From the NCBI GenBank assembly GCA_945925985.1, contig CAMELV010000006.1, positions 104,557 to 168,556 on the forward strand: 64,000 nucleotides of DNA, written 5' to 3'. A program made the position numbers and the translations under genes. Source of the DNA: Comamonas sp. lk (GTDB taxonomy: Bacteria > Pseudomonadota > Gammaproteobacteria > Burkholderiales > Burkholderiaceae_C). The notes below the pieces were generated by a model that did no database searches, was not told where the DNA came from, and worked only from the letters and a program-made list of their open reading frames with translations. Shown one piece after another: positions 43,248-52,085 of the stretch (position 1 is its first letter; each line of letters opens with the position of its first letter).

Positions 43248-44075
43248 TCAATGACCGGTGAATTTAGGCGTCCTTTTCTCGAAGAACGCTGAGATCGCCT
43301 CTTTGGCATCGTCGCTGCGCAGAACTCGTACCTGGTTCAAGGCCTCCATCGCCACCATGTCCTCGGCGGTACGAGTCTCTGCGGCATTGAGGTTGGCCTT
43401 GATGAATCGGTAGGCTAACGGCGGACCGTCCGCTAGGCGTCGGGCGAAGGCGCTTACTTCGTCGCTGAGCTCGGCATCGGCGACCACTTTGTTAACCAGC
43501 CCGATCCTTAATGCCTCTGCTGCGGGGACGCGGTCAGCGAAGAAGAAAAGCTCACGGGCTTTGGCAACGCCCACCAATTTGCTGAGGTAATAGCTGGCGC
43601 CTAACTCGCCAGAAATCCCGATGCGCGCGAACGCTGTCGAGAAAAACGCGGTGTCAGACACAATGCGAAAGTCGCAGGCTGCCGCCAGTGCAGTGGCGGC
43701 ACCGACGCAGGCGCCGCGGACCATGGCGATCGTCGGCTTGGGCATGCCGTGCAGCAACAGTGGACCTTCGCTTGCGCGGCGGGTGCGCTCTGCGGCGTTG
43801 TCGATGTCATTCCAAATCGGATCATCTTTCCACTTAACCCATTGCGGATCATTTCGGTCTATCGCTTCGAACTCCTTGATGTCACCGCCTGCGCAGAAGG
43901 CCTTGCCCGCACCGGTCAGAACGACCACTCGCACATCAGGTTCTGCTGCGGCTTCGCGCAGGCGGTCGTTGAGTTCCCGCGTCATTGAGATCGTGAGACC
44001 ATTCATCGAAGCCGGACGGTTGAGTGTCACGGTCAGAATGCCGTCTTCCAGGTTAGTCAGGATGTCGGTGCTCAT
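43248..44075 (-). CDS. Enoyl-CoA hydratase/isomerase family protein
   Basis: A 275-residue crotonase-fold enzyme. The oxyanion-hole regions are AGKAFCAGGDIKEF near residues 56-69 and the VRGACVGAATALAAACDFRI segment near 119-138, followed by ELGASYYLSKLVG where the catalytic glutamate normally lies. It acts on CoA thioesters in beta-oxidation or related degradation. GGAG precedes the ATG. It sits 27 bp after the DUF1295 gene and probably shares its transcript. Confidence 0.92.
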   Translation of the reverse strand: MSTDILTNLEDGILTVTLNRPASMNGLTISMTRELNDRLREAAAEPDVRVVVLTGAGKAFCAGGDIKEFEAIDRNDPQWVKWKDDPIWNDIDNAAERTRRASEGPLLLHGMPKPTIAMVRGACVGAATALAAACDFRIVSDTAFFSTAFARIGISGELGASYYLSKLVGVAKARELFFFADRVPAAEALRIGLVNKVVADAELSDEVSAFARRLADGPPLAYRFIKANLNAAETRTAEDMVAMEALNQVRVLRSDDAKEAISAFFEKRTPKFTGH

Positions 44076-44102
44076 AAGGTTCTCCAGGAGTCAAAGCAAA
44101 TA

Positions 44103-44915
44103 TCAGTGTTGACGGGGAGGCCAAGGAATGAATGCGCTGGTCCGCCGGACGTAGTCTTGATAGCCAGGGTTTTTCTTGCCCAAACGGCGCTCTAGCAGGT
44201 TGGCACCCAGGGGACCGATGATCATGGCGCTCAACAGTGCTGGGGCAAAGATGGTCAGCAGGCCCATCAGTCCGGCGTCGCATGCCATCAAATACAAACC
44301 CCATTGCACCAACATTTCACCAAAGTAGTTGGGGTGGCGCGAATAACGCCACAGGCCTCTGTCCATGACCTCGCCTGGCGATCGCCTTTGCCGCCGGAAG
44401 CGAGCCATTTGCCAATCGGCCAGAGCCTCCACGGTGAGACCGGCAGCCGAAAGCCCAAAGCCGATCCAGACCAACAGACCGGGTGGGCCGGACGACGGCA
44501 TGGCTATGGCGACCACCACAGGCATGGTGCACAAAAACATGAGCAGTCCCTGCAGGCCAAACACCGAGCGGAGGCTGTACCAAGCGTAGTTTCGCCCCTG
44601 CTCTGTCACGTGTTGGCGCAAGCGCGCATAACGGCGGTCCTCAGCGCCCCAATTGCGGATGCCGATATACAGGCCAAGCCGCACGCCCCAAACGGTCGCC
44701 ACCAAAAGCACCAGCGTCGCGCGGATGCCACCGCCGCCCACCGTGAGCCAAGCCACCCAGGCCACGGTGGCGCTACCCAGTCCCCAGAAGATGTCGACGA
44801 TGCTTGAGTCGCGCATCACCACGCTGATCAGCCACAGTGTGACCACAAAAAATCCGGCAATGAACATCGCGCTGTTGGCGAACACCGGCAGCAATGGGGC
44901 GATCAGTTCTGTCAT
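44103..44915 (-). CDS. DUF1295 family membrane protein (steroid 5-alpha-reductase-like)
   Basis: A 270-residue inner-membrane protein with about six hydrophobic segments. The C-terminal part has the DUF1295/steroid-reductase pattern GLWRYSRHPNYFGEMLVQWG near residues 196-215, a segment also seen in isoprenylcysteine methyltransferase-like proteins. The ATG at 44915 is supported by AAAGGAG 7 bp upstream; a longer frame from 45026 would cross the promoter region. It may reduce a double bond in a lipid-like substrate, consistent with the acyl-CoA genes nearby. It is divergent from livK. Confidence 0.88.
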   Translation of the reverse strand: MTELIAPLLPVFANSAMFIAGFFVVTLWLISVVMRDSSIVDIFWGLGSATVAWVAWLTVGGGGIRATLVLLVATVWGVRLGLYIGIRNWGAEDRRYARLRQHVTEQGRNYAWYSLRSVFGLQGLLMFLCTMPVVVAIAMPSSGPPGLLVWIGFGLSAAGLTVEALADWQMARFRRQRRSPGEVMDRGLWRYSRHPNYFGEMLVQWGLYLMACDAGLMGLLTIFAPALLSAMIIGPLGANLLERRLGKKNPGYQDYVRRTSAFIPWPPRQH

Positions 44916-44979
44916 GCAGTCTCCTTTGAGGGGCTTGTTGTCACGATTGGGAACTGACAAGTGCGCGACATCGAATTTT

Positions 44980-45017
44980 TTTACTTTCTTAGTCAAACTA
45001 ACTATACTTGATTTGAC
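44980..45017 (+). promoter_or_regulatory. livK promoter with overlapping inverted repeat
   Basis: A sigma-70-type promoter fits as TTTACT (44980-44985), 17 bp spacer and TATACT (45003-45008), about 75 bp before livK. GTCAAA (44992-44997) and TTTGAC (45012-45017) form an inverted repeat spanning the -10, a likely repressor site, perhaps for a TetR-type regulator of acyl-CoA genes. No such regulator is encoded next to it. The same site could also control the divergent DUF1295 gene. Confidence 0.45.
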
Positions 45018-45083
45018 AGGCCGCAAAGAGCCGCGTTATCGGAAGTGTTAGCAAGCCAACCCATACAACCAACAGGAGACACC

Positions 45084-46259
45084 ATGGGCTTTAAGAAGAC
45101 TTCTCTCGTCGCCATTGCCGTTGCGGCCGCGCTTGTGGCGGCGAACACCAGCGCGCAAGTACGCGGCGTTACCAAAGATGAAATCCTGCTCGGCAGTCAC
45201 ATTGACTTGTCTGGGCCAATCGCCGAACTGGGGCGAGCCGGCGTCAACGCCGGCAAGATGGCAGAGGAAGAGATCAATGCGGCTGGCGGCATTCACGGCC
45301 GTAAATTGCGCATTATTTGGGAAGATTCTGGCTATGACCCCAAAAAGGCGGTTCTGGTTACCCAGAAGATGATTGACAAAGACGGCATTTTTGCGCTGGT
45401 TATGGCGACTGGCAATGCTCCCGCAGAAGCCACCTACCCAATGCTGATCAAGGCAGGCGTGCCTAATCTGTTTGCCTGGGCGGGTAGCCCGATGTTCACT
45501 GAGCCCTTGGAGAAAATCAGTTTTGCCTTCTTTCCAACCAATGGCGACACCATGGCCCCAGCGGTCAAACACTTTGCTGATCAGGGCAAAAAACGCTTCT
45601 GCTTCATCTACCAGGATGATGGCTTTGGCGCCGATGTGAAGGAGGGTGTGGACCGCGCCCTGAAGGCCGCCAAGCTCCAGGTGATTGAGGAGGTCGGCTA
45701 CAAGCGTGGCACAACTGATTTCAGCGCTCAGGTCGCCCGCATGCAGCGAGGCAACTGTGACATGTTGCTGCTGGGTACAGTGCCGGCCCCTGCCGCCGGC
45801 ATTGTGCAAGAGGTGCGTCGCCGCAACTGGAATATACCGATCCTTGCCTCCGCCAACACCTACGATGAGTCAACGCTGAGACTGGGCAAGGAGGCCATGG
45901 AAGGGGTACATGCGGCAGTGGTTATTCCCAACCCGGATCCCGATCGCTCGCCGCCAGCGGTCAAGGAGTGGCTAAAGAAATACCAGGCTAAGTACAACCA
46001 GCCAGGTTCCTTGTATGGCGCCTACGGCTACGCCATTGTGCACCTGGCCGCTGAAAGCCTGCGCCGTGCCGGTCCGAACCTGACGGTGGACTCGCTGGTC
46101 AAGGGCGTTGAATCCATCAAGGGCTATAAAACCATTTTTGGCGGCCCGACGATCAATTTCAGCGACAAGGATCACAAAGGCATGCGCGGGGCACTGCTCT
46201 ACAAGGTAGAGGGTGGCCGCTGGGTCCCCGAAGGTGGCGAACTGCAACCGGTCCAGTGA
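45084..46259 (+). CDS. livK: Branched-chain amino-acid-type ABC transporter substrate-binding protein
   Basis: A 391-residue periplasmic binding protein of the HAAT/Leu-Ile-Val class. A Sec signal peptide covers about residues 1-24 (VAIAVAAALVAANTSA). The mature start VTKDEILLGSHIDLSGPIAE and the segment GIHGRKLRIIWEDSGYDPKK are typical. AGGAGA precedes the ATG at 45084. Although named liv by family, the neighbours (acyl-CoA ligases, hydratases) suggest that the ligand may be an aromatic or aliphatic acid rather than leucine. A hairpin follows before livH. Confidence 0.92.
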   Translation: MGFKKTSLVAIAVAAALVAANTSAQVRGVTKDEILLGSHIDLSGPIAELGRAGVNAGKMAEEEINAAGGIHGRKLRIIWEDSGYDPKKAVLVTQKMIDKDGIFALVMATGNAPAEATYPMLIKAGVPNLFAWAGSPMFTEPLEKISFAFFPTNGDTMAPAVKHFADQGKKRFCFIYQDDGFGADVKEGVDRALKAAKLQVIEEVGYKRGTTDFSAQVARMQRGNCDMLLLGTVPAPAAGIVQEVRRRNWNIPILASANTYDESTLRLGKEAMEGVHAAVVIPNPDPDRSPPAVKEWLKKYQAKYNQPGSLYGAYGYAIVHLAAESLRRAGPNLTVDSLVKGVESIKGYKTIFGGPTINFSDKDHKGMRGALLYKVEGGRWVPEGGELQPVQ

Positions 46260-46266
46260 CCGTCTG

Positions 46267-46295
46267 CCGGGCATGGCGGGAGGGATCATGCCCGG
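46267..46295 (+). promoter_or_regulatory. Hairpin between livK and livH
   Basis: CCGGGCATG (46267-46275) pairs with CATGCCCGG (46287-46295) over an 11-nt loop. A run of seven T starts at 46308, about 12 bases after the stem, too far for a strict terminator but possible for attenuation. It would favour higher livK than livHMGF levels. Confidence 0.5.
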
Positions 46296-46325
46296 TCTCT
46301 TGACCCATTTTTTTCAGCGAACCTG

Positions 46326-47198
46326 ATGAACGAATTCCTGCAACAACTTGTCAGTGGAATCGCGGTAGGTTGCGTCTACGCGTTGGTGGCACTGGGCTTT
46401 GTCCTAATTTACAAGGCCACCGATATCGTCAATTTCGCCCACGGTGAAGTCATGATGGTGGGTGCATTCCTCGGCCTGACCTTCATCGAGATTCTCAAGT
46501 TGCCCTATTGGATCGGCTTGTCGCTGGCGATTGCTTGCATGACTGTGTTTGGCATGCTGCTCAACCGCTTCTTGTTGCGTCCACTGGCTGGGCAGGGCAT
46601 TCTGGCGGTGATTGTCGTCACCTTGGGCTTGTCGATCCTGTTGCGCGCCTTTGCCAGTGTGATTTGGGGCCCCGAGACTTTTGCCCTGCAGACACCGTTC
46701 TACAACCGCGTGGTTCGGATCGGCGAGGTGGTGCTGAGTCAGGAGCATGTGGCGATCATTGTGCTCACCATCGTACTGGTGGCCGCGTTGTATGTTTTTT
46801 TTCGCTACAGCCGCGTGGGTATCGCGATGCAGGCCACATCAGAAAACCAGTTGGCGGCTTATTACGTCGGTATTCCGGTGCAAAAGGTGCACTCACTCAT
46901 CTGGGCACTTGGCGCGGCCACGGCCGGTGTCGCCGGCATCATGTTGGCGCCGATTGCCTTTGTCCAGGTCAACATGGGTTATGTCGGACTGAAGGCTTTT
47001 CCAGCGGCCGTGCTGGGTGGTTTTGGCAGCATTCCAGGGGCGATCGTGGGTGGGGTGATCATCGGCGTCGTCGAATCGATGGCGGTGCTCTACCTCCCAG
47101 AGGGTATCAACAATGTAGCTGCTTACATCCTGCTTTTGTTGGTGCTCATGGTGCGCCCTCAGGGCTTGTTCGGCATTCAGTCCAAACGTCGCGTATAG
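46326..47198 (+). CDS. livH: Branched-chain amino-acid-type ABC permease LivH
   Basis: A 290-residue inner-membrane permease. The LivH N-terminus VSGIAVGCVYALVALGFVLI and the DIVNFAHGEVMMVGAFLG segment (residues 36-53) are diagnostic. The cytoplasmic loop near residues 163-185 (SRVGIAMQATSENQLAAYYV) contacts the ATPase. It ends with MVRPQGLFGIQSKRRV. It pairs with LivM 12 bp downstream. Confidence 0.94.
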   Translation: MNEFLQQLVSGIAVGCVYALVALGFVLIYKATDIVNFAHGEVMMVGAFLGLTFIEILKLPYWIGLSLAIACMTVFGMLLNRFLLRPLAGQGILAVIVVTLGLSILLRAFASVIWGPETFALQTPFYNRVVRIGEVVLSQEHVAIIVLTIVLVAALYVFFRYSRVGIAMQATSENQLAAYYVGIPVQKVHSLIWALGAATAGVAGIMLAPIAFVQVNMGYVGLKAFPAAVLGGFGSIPGAIVGGVIIGVVESMAVLYLPEGINNVAAYILLLLVLMVRPQGLFGIQSKRRV

Positions 47199-47210
47199 GC
47201 CACCTCCACC

Positions 47211-48287
47211 ATGTATTTCCCCAAACGAACCTCTTACCGGGATGATCTGCGGTTATTTCCGGATCGTTTCACTTTGTGGCAATACCTGGCTCTTTTTGCT
47301 GGCCTGCTGTTGTTGCCCCTGGCGGCCGATGGCTACATCCTGAGCCAAGCCACTTTCGTTTTCATTTATGGCATCGTGGCTGTGGGCATGATGCTGTTGG
47401 TGGGCTACACCGGCCAGATATCACTGGGCCATGCCGCTTTTTTCGCGGTAGGGGCCTATACCGCCGCGGTGTTGCAGTCCCGTGGCATGGCTTTTTTGCC
47501 GGCTTTTGTGGCGGCGGGTGCTTTGTCTGGTGTTGTTGGCATCATCATCGGTTTGCCGGCCTTGCGTGTTAAGGGGGTTTACCTGGCCATGGCAACCTTG
47601 TCCTTCGCTTTCATCGTCGAAGAAGTGATTGTGCGCTGGAGCAGCGTGACGCGCGGGAATCGTGGCATGACCGTCAATGACCCGGTCATTTTCGGTTTAA
47701 AGCTGTCCGGTCCGGTCCACATGTATTACCTGTCATGCGTCGTCTTCTGGCTGGTGATGCTGGTTGTTATCAACGTGCTGCGATCGCGTACCGGTCGCGC
47801 TTTGAGCGCGTTGCGAGACAGCGATGTAGCTGCCGAGAGCATGGGCATCAATCTGGCAAAGTTCAAAACCACCGCGTTTGCCATTTCGGCGGTGGCGACC
47901 GGTCTGGCCGGTGCACTGTATGCGCACAAGCTGTCTTACATCAGTCCCGAACAATTCGGGATTACGGTGTCGGTGGAGTTTCTCATGATGATCATCATTG
48001 GCGGCCTGGGCTCCTTGCATGGCGCGGTATTTGGTGCCATGTTCTTCATCGTACTGCCGCAGATCATTGTGGGCATCAAGAATTTTTTGCCGGCCAGGAT
48101 TGCCGAGTTGCCTGTATTGGAGTCTGTGAGCTTCGGGGTCCTGGTGATCCTGTTTGTGCTGTTTGAGCCCCGTGGACTCAATGGTTACTGGGTCCGCCTG
48201 AAGACCTACGTCTCACTGTTCCCGTTCTACCGGCGGGGCATGTTCAAGCGCAACAAGATTGCCGCCAGCGACCTGATCAAGCATTGA
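47211..48287 (+). CDS. livM: Branched-chain amino-acid-type ABC permease LivM
   Basis: A 358-residue inner-membrane permease, partner of LivH. About eight membrane segments are predicted from residue 26. The family motifs GYTGQISLGHAAFFAVGAY (near residues 65-83) and SALRDSDVAAESMGINLAKF (near 197-216) are clear. The C-terminal 40 residues are basic and cytoplasmic. It lies between livH and livG in a tight operon. Confidence 0.94.
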   Translation: MYFPKRTSYRDDLRLFPDRFTLWQYLALFAGLLLLPLAADGYILSQATFVFIYGIVAVGMMLLVGYTGQISLGHAAFFAVGAYTAAVLQSRGMAFLPAFVAAGALSGVVGIIIGLPALRVKGVYLAMATLSFAFIVEEVIVRWSSVTRGNRGMTVNDPVIFGLKLSGPVHMYYLSCVVFWLVMLVVINVLRSRTGRALSALRDSDVAAESMGINLAKFKTTAFAISAVATGLAGALYAHKLSYISPEQFGITVSVEFLMMIIIGGLGSLHGAVFGAMFFIVLPQIIVGIKNFLPARIAELPVLESVSFGVLVILFVLFEPRGLNGYWVRLKTYVSLFPFYRRGMFKRNKIAASDLIKH

Positions 48288-48297
48288 GACCCCTATC

Positions 48298-49056
48298 ATG
48301 AGCCTCTTCCAGATCAAGGATCTTGCCGTTCAATTTGGTGGCATCAAGGCGGTCGACGGTGTCTCCTTTGAGGTCGAAAAGGGCAGTATTTTCACCATCA
48401 TCGGACCCAACGGCGCCGGAAAAACCACCATTTTCAATTTGGTCAGCCGTATCAATGACCCTACCGCTGGCAGCATCCATTTTGAGGGTCGCGACATCAC
48501 CCGTGTCGCCGCCAATCAGGTGGCCAGTTTGGGGATAGCGCGAACGTTCCAGAACATCGAACTCTTCGACAACGCCAATGTCATGCAGAATATCTTGGTG
48601 GGGTGTCACGTTCACGTGGGGACCAGCTTGTTGAGCGAAATCCTGCGCCTACCTTCTTTTACGCAACGTGAAATCGAGTCGCGCAAAAATGTCGAGAAGA
48701 TCATTGATTTTCTCGGGCTTGATGCTTACCGCGACAGCACGGTCGGCAGTCTGCCGTACGGTTTGCGCAAGATGGTGGAGCTCGGCCGTGCCTTGGCGGT
48801 CTCGCCCAAGTTATTGCTGCTTGATGAGCCATCCTCCGGCCTGAATGTCGAGGAGACCGACAACATTGGTTCCTGGATTCGCGATATTCGCGATGTACTC
48901 GGGGTCACTATCCTGATGGTCGAACACGACATGCGACTGGTGTCTGCTGTATCGGACCGAGTTCTTGCCTTGAATTACGGCAAACTCTTGGCGATTGGCA
49001 CGGCCGCGCAGGTGCAGCGTGATCCGGCCGTGATCAGCGCCTACCTTGGCAATTGA
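48298..49056 (+). CDS. livG: Branched-chain amino-acid-type ABC ATPase LivG
   Basis: A 252-residue ATPase. Walker A GPNGAGKTT is near residues 38-46, and the LivG-type segment GIARTFQNIELFDNANVMQN near 79-98. The signature is a degenerate GSLPYGLRKMVELGRAL (normal LSYGxQR in this family), and Walker B LLLLDEPSSGLN follows. It works as a heterodimer with LivF, which starts 16 bp after its stop. Confidence 0.93.
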   Translation: MSLFQIKDLAVQFGGIKAVDGVSFEVEKGSIFTIIGPNGAGKTTIFNLVSRINDPTAGSIHFEGRDITRVAANQVASLGIARTFQNIELFDNANVMQNILVGCHVHVGTSLLSEILRLPSFTQREIESRKNVEKIIDFLGLDAYRDSTVGSLPYGLRKMVELGRALAVSPKLLLLDEPSSGLNVEETDNIGSWIRDIRDVLGVTILMVEHDMRLVSAVSDRVLALNYGKLLAIGTAAQVQRDPAVISAYLGN

Positions 49057-49072
49057 GCGGGAGACACACGCC

Positions 49073-49840
49073 ATGGCCCTGCTTGAAGTCAACAACATTG
49101 AAGCCGCTTATGGGGCTGTTCAGGCCTTGCGAGGCGTGTCTCTGAAGGTTGAGCAGGGCCAAATCGTCGCTTTGCTAGGTGCCAATGGTGCCGGTAAGAC
49201 GACAGTGCTCAAGGCCATCAGCGGGATCGTTGAGCCTCGTCAGGGAAGCGTGAGTCTCGAGGGCCGTGATCTCGCAGGCATCGAGCCCGACAAACTGGTG
49301 AGCCTGGGTTTGAGCCATGTGCCAGAGGGTCGGGAGATCTTTCGCATGCGGACAGTGCACGAGAATCTGGTGCTTGGCGCCTATCTGCGCAAGGACCATG
49401 CCGCCATCCAGGCTGACATGGCGCGCATCTTTACCTATTTTCCTATTCTCCGGGAACGACAGCAGCAGCGCGCTGGTCTGCTGTCGGGTGGGCAACAGCA
49501 GATGCTGGCCATCGGCCGTGCCTTGATGGCCCGACCCCGGGTGATGCTCATGGACGAGCCATCCCTGGGGCTGTCACCGCTGCTGGTCAAAGAAATCTTC
49601 ACCATTATTCGGCGCTTGCGGGCTGACGGCATGACCATTTTGCTGGTCGAGCAGAATGCCAGCGTGGCCCTAGATGTCGCTGATCATGGGTACATCATGG
49701 AGGTTGGCCGCGTTGTCTTGGAGGACAGTGCCCAAGCGTTGCGCAACAACCCTACCATCCGCGAGTTTTACCTTGGCATTGCGCAGGATGGTGCGCTGGC
49801 GTCCACGGGCAACCGTCGAAACCGGAAGAAACAATGGTGA
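49073..49840 (+). CDS. livF: Branched-chain amino-acid-type ABC ATPase LivF
   Basis: A 255-residue ATPase. Walker A GANGAGKTT is near residues 38-46, SHVPEGREIFRMRTVHENL near 81-99, the signature LSGGQQQMLAIGRAL near 138-152, and Walker B MLMDEPSLGLSP near 159-170. ATG 49073 is chosen with a GGGAGA site upstream; a frame start at 49046 lies within livG. The last codons overlap the acyl-CoA synthetase start, so the ligase is part of this operon. Confidence 0.93.
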   Translation: MALLEVNNIEAAYGAVQALRGVSLKVEQGQIVALLGANGAGKTTVLKAISGIVEPRQGSVSLEGRDLAGIEPDKLVSLGLSHVPEGREIFRMRTVHENLVLGAYLRKDHAAIQADMARIFTYFPILRERQQQRAGLLSGGQQQMLAIGRALMARPRVMLMDEPSLGLSPLLVKEIFTIIRRLRADGMTILLVEQNASVALDVADHGYIMEVGRVVLEDSAQALRNNPTIREFYLGIAQDGALASTGNRRNRKKQW

Positions 49841-51651
49841 CCGCTTCAGACACATTACCCGCCCGTTTCTGGCGCGTGGCAGCTCAGCGCAAGGCTGGCG
49901 TGGCTTTACGCTGGAACCACCTGGGCCTCTGGAATGACATGACCTGGGCTGATTACGCCGGTGCGGTGCGAGCGCTTGGCTTGGGCTTGCTGGCCATGGG
50001 GGGCCGCCGAGGTGACCGGGCCGTCGTGCTGTCCGACGTCCGCCCTGAGTGGTGTCAAATCGAATTCGGAGCGATGGGCGTGGGCATCCAGTCGGTTGGG
50101 CTGCACCACACCGATTCCGCTGCCCATCTGGCGCAGGTGGTCCAAGACAGCGCGGCGCGCTGGCTCTTCGTTCAGGATCAGGCCCAACTGGAGAAGGCCT
50201 TGGCCGTGCTGGGCGAGATGCCCGGGATCGAGAAAATCTTCTTTTTTGATGGCAGTGGTTTGCATGCCCTGGCGCACCCTCTGGTCACCAACGTCGAGAC
50301 AGTGCTGCAAGCGGGCCGCGTTTTTCATGGCGAGCATCCTCAGCGCTGGGAGACCGAGGTGGGTATGGCTTGCCCCGAAGACGTTGCCACCATCGTCTAC
50401 ACCTCTGGCCGGACAGGCGTCCCCAAAGGGGTTTTGCTCACGCACAGCAACCTGATGTTCCAGATGCAGGCACTGGGGCAACTGTGTCCCAGCCAGCCTG
50501 GTGACGATCAGCTTGGCTTCCTGTCTATGGGCGCCGTCCTTGAACGTTACTTTTCCCTCTACCGTGCGCTGGATCACGACATCGTCGTGCACCTCGGCAA
50601 AGGCCTTCCTACGCTACTTGACAATTTGCGCGAGATATCGCCGCACGTTGTGATGGCGGTGCCCAGGGTCTGGGAAAAACTCTATGCAACGGTATCCATG
50701 GGTGTTGCAGAAGGCACGCCCATGGAGCGATGGGCTTACGCCAAGGCAATTGCACTGGGATACCGCGTGGCGGCTTGCCGACAATCTGGCCAGGATGTAC
50801 CGTTGGGGTTGAATCTCCAGTACGCATTCGCTCGCCAATTTGTTCTGAACCGGGTGCGCACCCTCATCGGCTTGCGGCGCGCGCGCCTCTTGGTGTCCAG
50901 CGCGGCGCCTATTTCTCCGGCCTTGACCCGCTGGTTTGAGGCTCTGGACCTGACCATGGTAGAAGCCTACGGTCAGACCGAATGCAGTGGCGTGGTCACC
51001 ATCAGCCGCCCTGCTGAAGGCCCATCGGGCACGGTCGGCAAGGCGTTGCCAGGTACAGAGATCCGGCTTTCGCCCCAAGGTGAAATCCTGGCGCGCGGCC
51101 CGCATGTCTTCCGGGGCTACCTGCAACCGGTCCGGGAACAAGCGGGCAACTTGACCGACGGGTGGCTGCCCACGGGCGACCGTGGTCGGCTCGATGCAGA
51201 AGGTAACTTGCACGTCACCGATCGCATCGCAGACGCCATTGAGTTGCCGTCCGGGGTCCGAGTGTCGCCAGCGGACATCGAATCACGTCTCAAGCTCAGC
51301 CCCTACATTGCCGATGCCATTGTGCTTGGCAATGGACAGCCCCACCTGGTGTGCCTGCTGCTGATCGAGCAGGAGACCGTGGCGCGCCATGTACGTGAAC
51401 GGAAACTGGTCGTCACCGGGTTTGCAAACCTGACGCGGGCTGCCGAGGTACGAGCCCTGATTCAGCAAGACATCGACCGGGTCAATCGCGAAATCGGCCC
51501 GCATGTCAGTGTTGGCCGCTTCGCCCTACTCGAGACAGAAATCACGGTGCATGACGCCGAGATGACCCCGACGCTCCAGTTGCGCCGCAAGAGGGTGCTG
51601 GATATCAACCGGTCACTGGTCGAGAGCCTTCTTGCGGGCCCGGCTGACTGA
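49834..51651 (+). CDS. AMP-forming long-chain acyl-CoA synthetase-like protein
   Basis: A 605-residue adenylate-forming ligase that activates a carboxylic acid with ATP and CoA. The P-loop reads VYTSGRTGVPKG near residue 189, with Arg where most relatives have Thr. VEAYGQTECSG and the hinge TGDRGRLDAEGNLHVTDR follow, and the C-terminus MTPTLQLRRKRV matches long-chain and bubblegum-type synthetases. The start (ATG 49834 or GTG 49837) overlaps livF, so uptake and activation of the substrate are coupled. The chain length or ring structure of the acid is unknown. Confidence 0.9.
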   Translation: MVTASDTLPARFWRVAAQRKAGVALRWNHLGLWNDMTWADYAGAVRALGLGLLAMGGRRGDRAVVLSDVRPEWCQIEFGAMGVGIQSVGLHHTDSAAHLAQVVQDSAARWLFVQDQAQLEKALAVLGEMPGIEKIFFFDGSGLHALAHPLVTNVETVLQAGRVFHGEHPQRWETEVGMACPEDVATIVYTSGRTGVPKGVLLTHSNLMFQMQALGQLCPSQPGDDQLGFLSMGAVLERYFSLYRALDHDIVVHLGKGLPTLLDNLREISPHVVMAVPRVWEKLYATVSMGVAEGTPMERWAYAKAIALGYRVAACRQSGQDVPLGLNLQYAFARQFVLNRVRTLIGLRRARLLVSSAAPISPALTRWFEALDLTMVEAYGQTECSGVVTISRPAEGPSGTVGKALPGTEIRLSPQGEILARGPHVFRGYLQPVREQAGNLTDGWLPTGDRGRLDAEGNLHVTDRIADAIELPSGVRVSPADIESRLKLSPYIADAIVLGNGQPHLVCLLLIEQETVARHVRERKLVVTGFANLTRAAEVRALIQQDIDRVNREIGPHVSVGRFALLETEITVHDAEMTPTLQLRRKRVLDINRSLVESLLAGPAD

Positions 51652-51684
51652 TCATTCAACCCCACAATCAACAGGAGACAGCGC

Positions 51685-52059
51685 ATGAAAACCAAGAGCC
51701 AGATATACAAAGATTCCCTGGACGCCTGGGGCCGTGGTGATGTGGAGGGCATGGCGGCGCCCTACCATGATGACATTGTTTGGTACCCGAACCGCTCCAT
51801 GCGACCGGTCAAAGGCAAAGCTGCCATGCTGGAGTTCATGGCCAAGTTCGGCGCCGGCATGAGCAACCCCCACTACGACCAGACGCTCATGATCGAAAAA
51901 GACAATATGTTGTTTGTAGAGGGTACTGAGAACTACACCAAAAATGATCGGCAAATCAGCATTCCCTATGCGGGGGTGGTGGAGTTCCAGGGCGACAAGA
52001 TCATCGCATGGCGGGACTACTTCGACCTCAAGTCGTTGGAAAAGCAACTGGCGGGGTGA
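51685..52059 (+). CDS. SnoaL/NTF2-like protein
   Basis: A 124-residue protein with the cone-shaped NTF2-like fold: LDAWGRGDVEGMAAPYHDDI near residues 10-29, VWYPNRSMRPVKGKAAMLEF, and the C-terminal strand KIIAWRDYFD. Relatives include ketosteroid isomerase-like enzymes and small-molecule binders. AGGAGA precedes the ATG. It lies 33 bp after the acyl-CoA synthetase and probably ends that operon. A catalytic role cannot be assigned, although Asp and His residues in the pocket (YHDDI) would allow one. Confidence 0.85.
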   Translation: MKTKSQIYKDSLDAWGRGDVEGMAAPYHDDIVWYPNRSMRPVKGKAAMLEFMAKFGAGMSNPHYDQTLMIEKDNMLFVEGTENYTKNDRQISIPYAGVVEFQGDKIIAWRDYFDLKSLEKQLAG

Positions 52060-52085
52060 GTCGGCGCCGCGTGCGTCTTGGTATG

